DNA of 5,833 bases, taken from the NCBI GenBank assembly GCA_947307375.1, contig CAMZIX010000080.1, forward strand, positions 1 through 5,833. The letters are read 5' to 3'. The notes under the pieces are model-generated. The model was not told where the DNA came from. It searched no databases and saw only the letters and a list, made by a program, of their open reading frames with translations. This DNA is from an uncultured Clostridia bacterium. GTDB taxonomy: Bacteria; Bacillota_A; Clostridia; Oscillospirales; Oscillospiraceae. The translations under genes were made by a program, and so were the position numbers. The first letter of the stretch is position 1. Each line of letters begins with the position of its first letter. Shown piece after piece: positions 4,777-5,833 of this stretch.

Positions 4777-5833
4777 ATGGCTAAATTTCTGAAAAACAAC
4801 TGGTTCTTCTTTGCGATGATCCTCGGTATCGTCGGCGGCTGCCTGGCCGGCTACTTCTGGGAAGGCGCCGCGGTGCTCGAGCCGCTCGGTACGCTGTTCA
4901 TCAACCTGATGTTCTGCGTTGTCGTCCCGATGGTCTTCTTCTCCATTTCCTCGGCCATCGCCAACATGAAGAGCGCCAAGCGCGCCGGCAAGCTGATGGG
5001 CACGACGGTCGTTACCTTTATGTGCACCACGATCATCGCCTCCGTCATCATGTATGTGCTTGTCCGCTTCATCCCGGTCTACATCGGCGATCCCGTCTTC
5101 AGCGCGGATAACGACCTGAACTCTCTGACCCCGGGTGAAATGATCGTCGGCTTCTTCACCAAGTCCGACTTCCCCGAGCTCTGGAGCCGCCGCTCCATCC
5201 TGCAGCTCATCATCGCCGGCATTTTCTTTGGCTTCGGCGTGCAAATGTGCGGCGGGCGTGAGACCAAGGTCGCCAAGCTCCTCGAGGAGATCACCAACGT
5301 CCTGATGAAGGTCATCAAGATCATCAGCTACTACGCTCCGATCGGCTTCTTCGGCTTCTTCGCCGCCCTGGTCGCGCAGCACGGCGCCGACCTGATGACC
5401 AACTACGCCCGCGCGATCATCCTCTACTACATCGTCTCCTTCGCCTACATGTTCCTGATCTTCCCGCTCTACGCCCGCTTCGGCGGCGGCAAGGGCGCCG
5501 TCAAGGTCATGTTCCAGCACCTGTTCCGCCCGGCGGCCGTGGCCTTCGGCACCTGCTCCTCCGTTGCGACGATCCCGACCAACATGGAGGTCTCCGAGGA
5601 CACCGGCATCTCCAAGGACGTCACCGACATCGTGCTGCCCATGGGCGCCACGATGAACATGGACGGCTCCGGCATGAGCGCGATCATCAAGGTCGCCTTC
5701 CTCTTCGGCATGTTCGGCATGGACTTCAACTCCGGCGACGCGATCCTTGCGATCATTGTCGCGACGGTCTCCTCGGTCGCCATGTCCGGCATCCCCGGCG
5801 GCGGCGGCACCGGCGAGCTGGTGCTCTGCTCCC
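4777..5833 (+). CDS. DAACS/SDF-family cation:dicarboxylate (or amino acid) symporter, 3' truncated
   Basis: The frame is open from ATG 4777 to the window end, giving 352 residues of a family that is usually 400-430 long. The protein starts MAKFLKNNWFFFAMILGIVG, a first membrane helix without a cleavable signal. Family landmarks appear in order: the HP1 serine-rich loop TCSSVATIPTN (259-269), the unwound TM7 motif as NMDGSG (294-299, usually NMDGT), and the HP2 loop SGIPGGGG (337-344). These carriers import glutamate, aspartate or C4-dicarboxylates with Na+ or H+ through the cytoplasmic membrane. The substrate-selecting TM8 residues are beyond the window, so the substrate cannot be called. AGGGAGG (4762-4768) sits 8 nt before the ATG. 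Codons are strongly C-ending (Ile almost always ATC, Phe mostly TTC), consistent with high expression. The gene is divergent from the AraC-type regulator. Confidence 0.93.
   Translation, partial: MAKFLKNNWFFFAMILGIVGGCLAGYFWEGAAVLEPLGTLFINLMFCVVVPMVFFSISSAIANMKSAKRAGKLMGTTVVTFMCTTIIASVIMYVLVRFIPVYIGDPVFSADNDLNSLTPGEMIVGFFTKSDFPELWSRRSILQLIIAGIFFGFGVQMCGGRETKVAKLLEEITNVLMKVIKIISYYAPIGFFGFFAALVAQHGADLMTNYARAIILYYIVSFAYMFLIFPLYARFGGGKGAVKVMFQHLFRPAAVAFGTCSSVATIPTNMEVSEDTGISKDVTDIVLPMGATMNMDGSGMSAIIKVAFLFGMFGMDFNSGDAILAIIVATVSSVAMSGIPGGGGTGELVLCS

Noticed and set aside
4717..5520. Minus-strand 267-codon open frame opposite the symporter
   Set aside because: Its extreme Asp/Glu/His content is what results from reading hydrophobic C-ending codons backwards; the plus strand encodes an unmistakable DAACS carrier.

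Overview
The window is high in GC (roughly 60-65% by eye) with dense, tightly packed genes, Shine-Dalgarno sites close to GGAGG and strongly C/G-ending codons. Those traits, the protein families present, and an intergenic element that resembles repeats I remember from gut Clostridia point to a high-GC Firmicute, possibly Oscillospiraceae-like. This placement is inference; there is no rRNA or other marker gene here.

Positions 1-3637 hold a forward gene run: the C-terminal part of a GH2 beta-galactosidase-type enzyme (5' end outside the window), a complete GH36 alpha-galactosidase of the Thermotoga GalA type, and a PAP2-family membrane phosphatase. Gaps are 12 and 3 nt and both downstream genes have good ribosome binding sites, so this looks like one operon. 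The two glycosidases lack signal peptides where the start is visible and probably act in the cytoplasm on imported galactosides. The membrane phosphatase is the unexpected member. The run ends in a perfect 19-bp hairpin (3646-3687) that serves convergent transcription from both sides.

Positions 3686-4528 encode, on the minus strand, an AraC-family regulator with an N-terminal cupin domain. It is divergent from a forward gene starting at 4777, a DAACS/SDF-family cation-coupled carboxylate or amino acid symporter that is cut by the window end after 352 codons.

The 248-nt divergent region (4529-4776) is the most information-rich non-coding stretch. It has a strong leftward promoter (TTGAAA-17 nt-TATAAT) for the regulator and a rightward perfect TATAAT box with a poor -35 for the symporter. 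An 8-bp-arm inverted repeat overlaps that -10 box. A hairpin-rich, repeat-like segment of about 105 bp lies inside the regulator's 5' leader. The simplest model is that the AraC-type protein controls the divergent symporter gene. I see no CRISPR array, tRNA, rRNA, transposase or clearly new multi-gene system; most of the window is ordinary metabolic and transport content.
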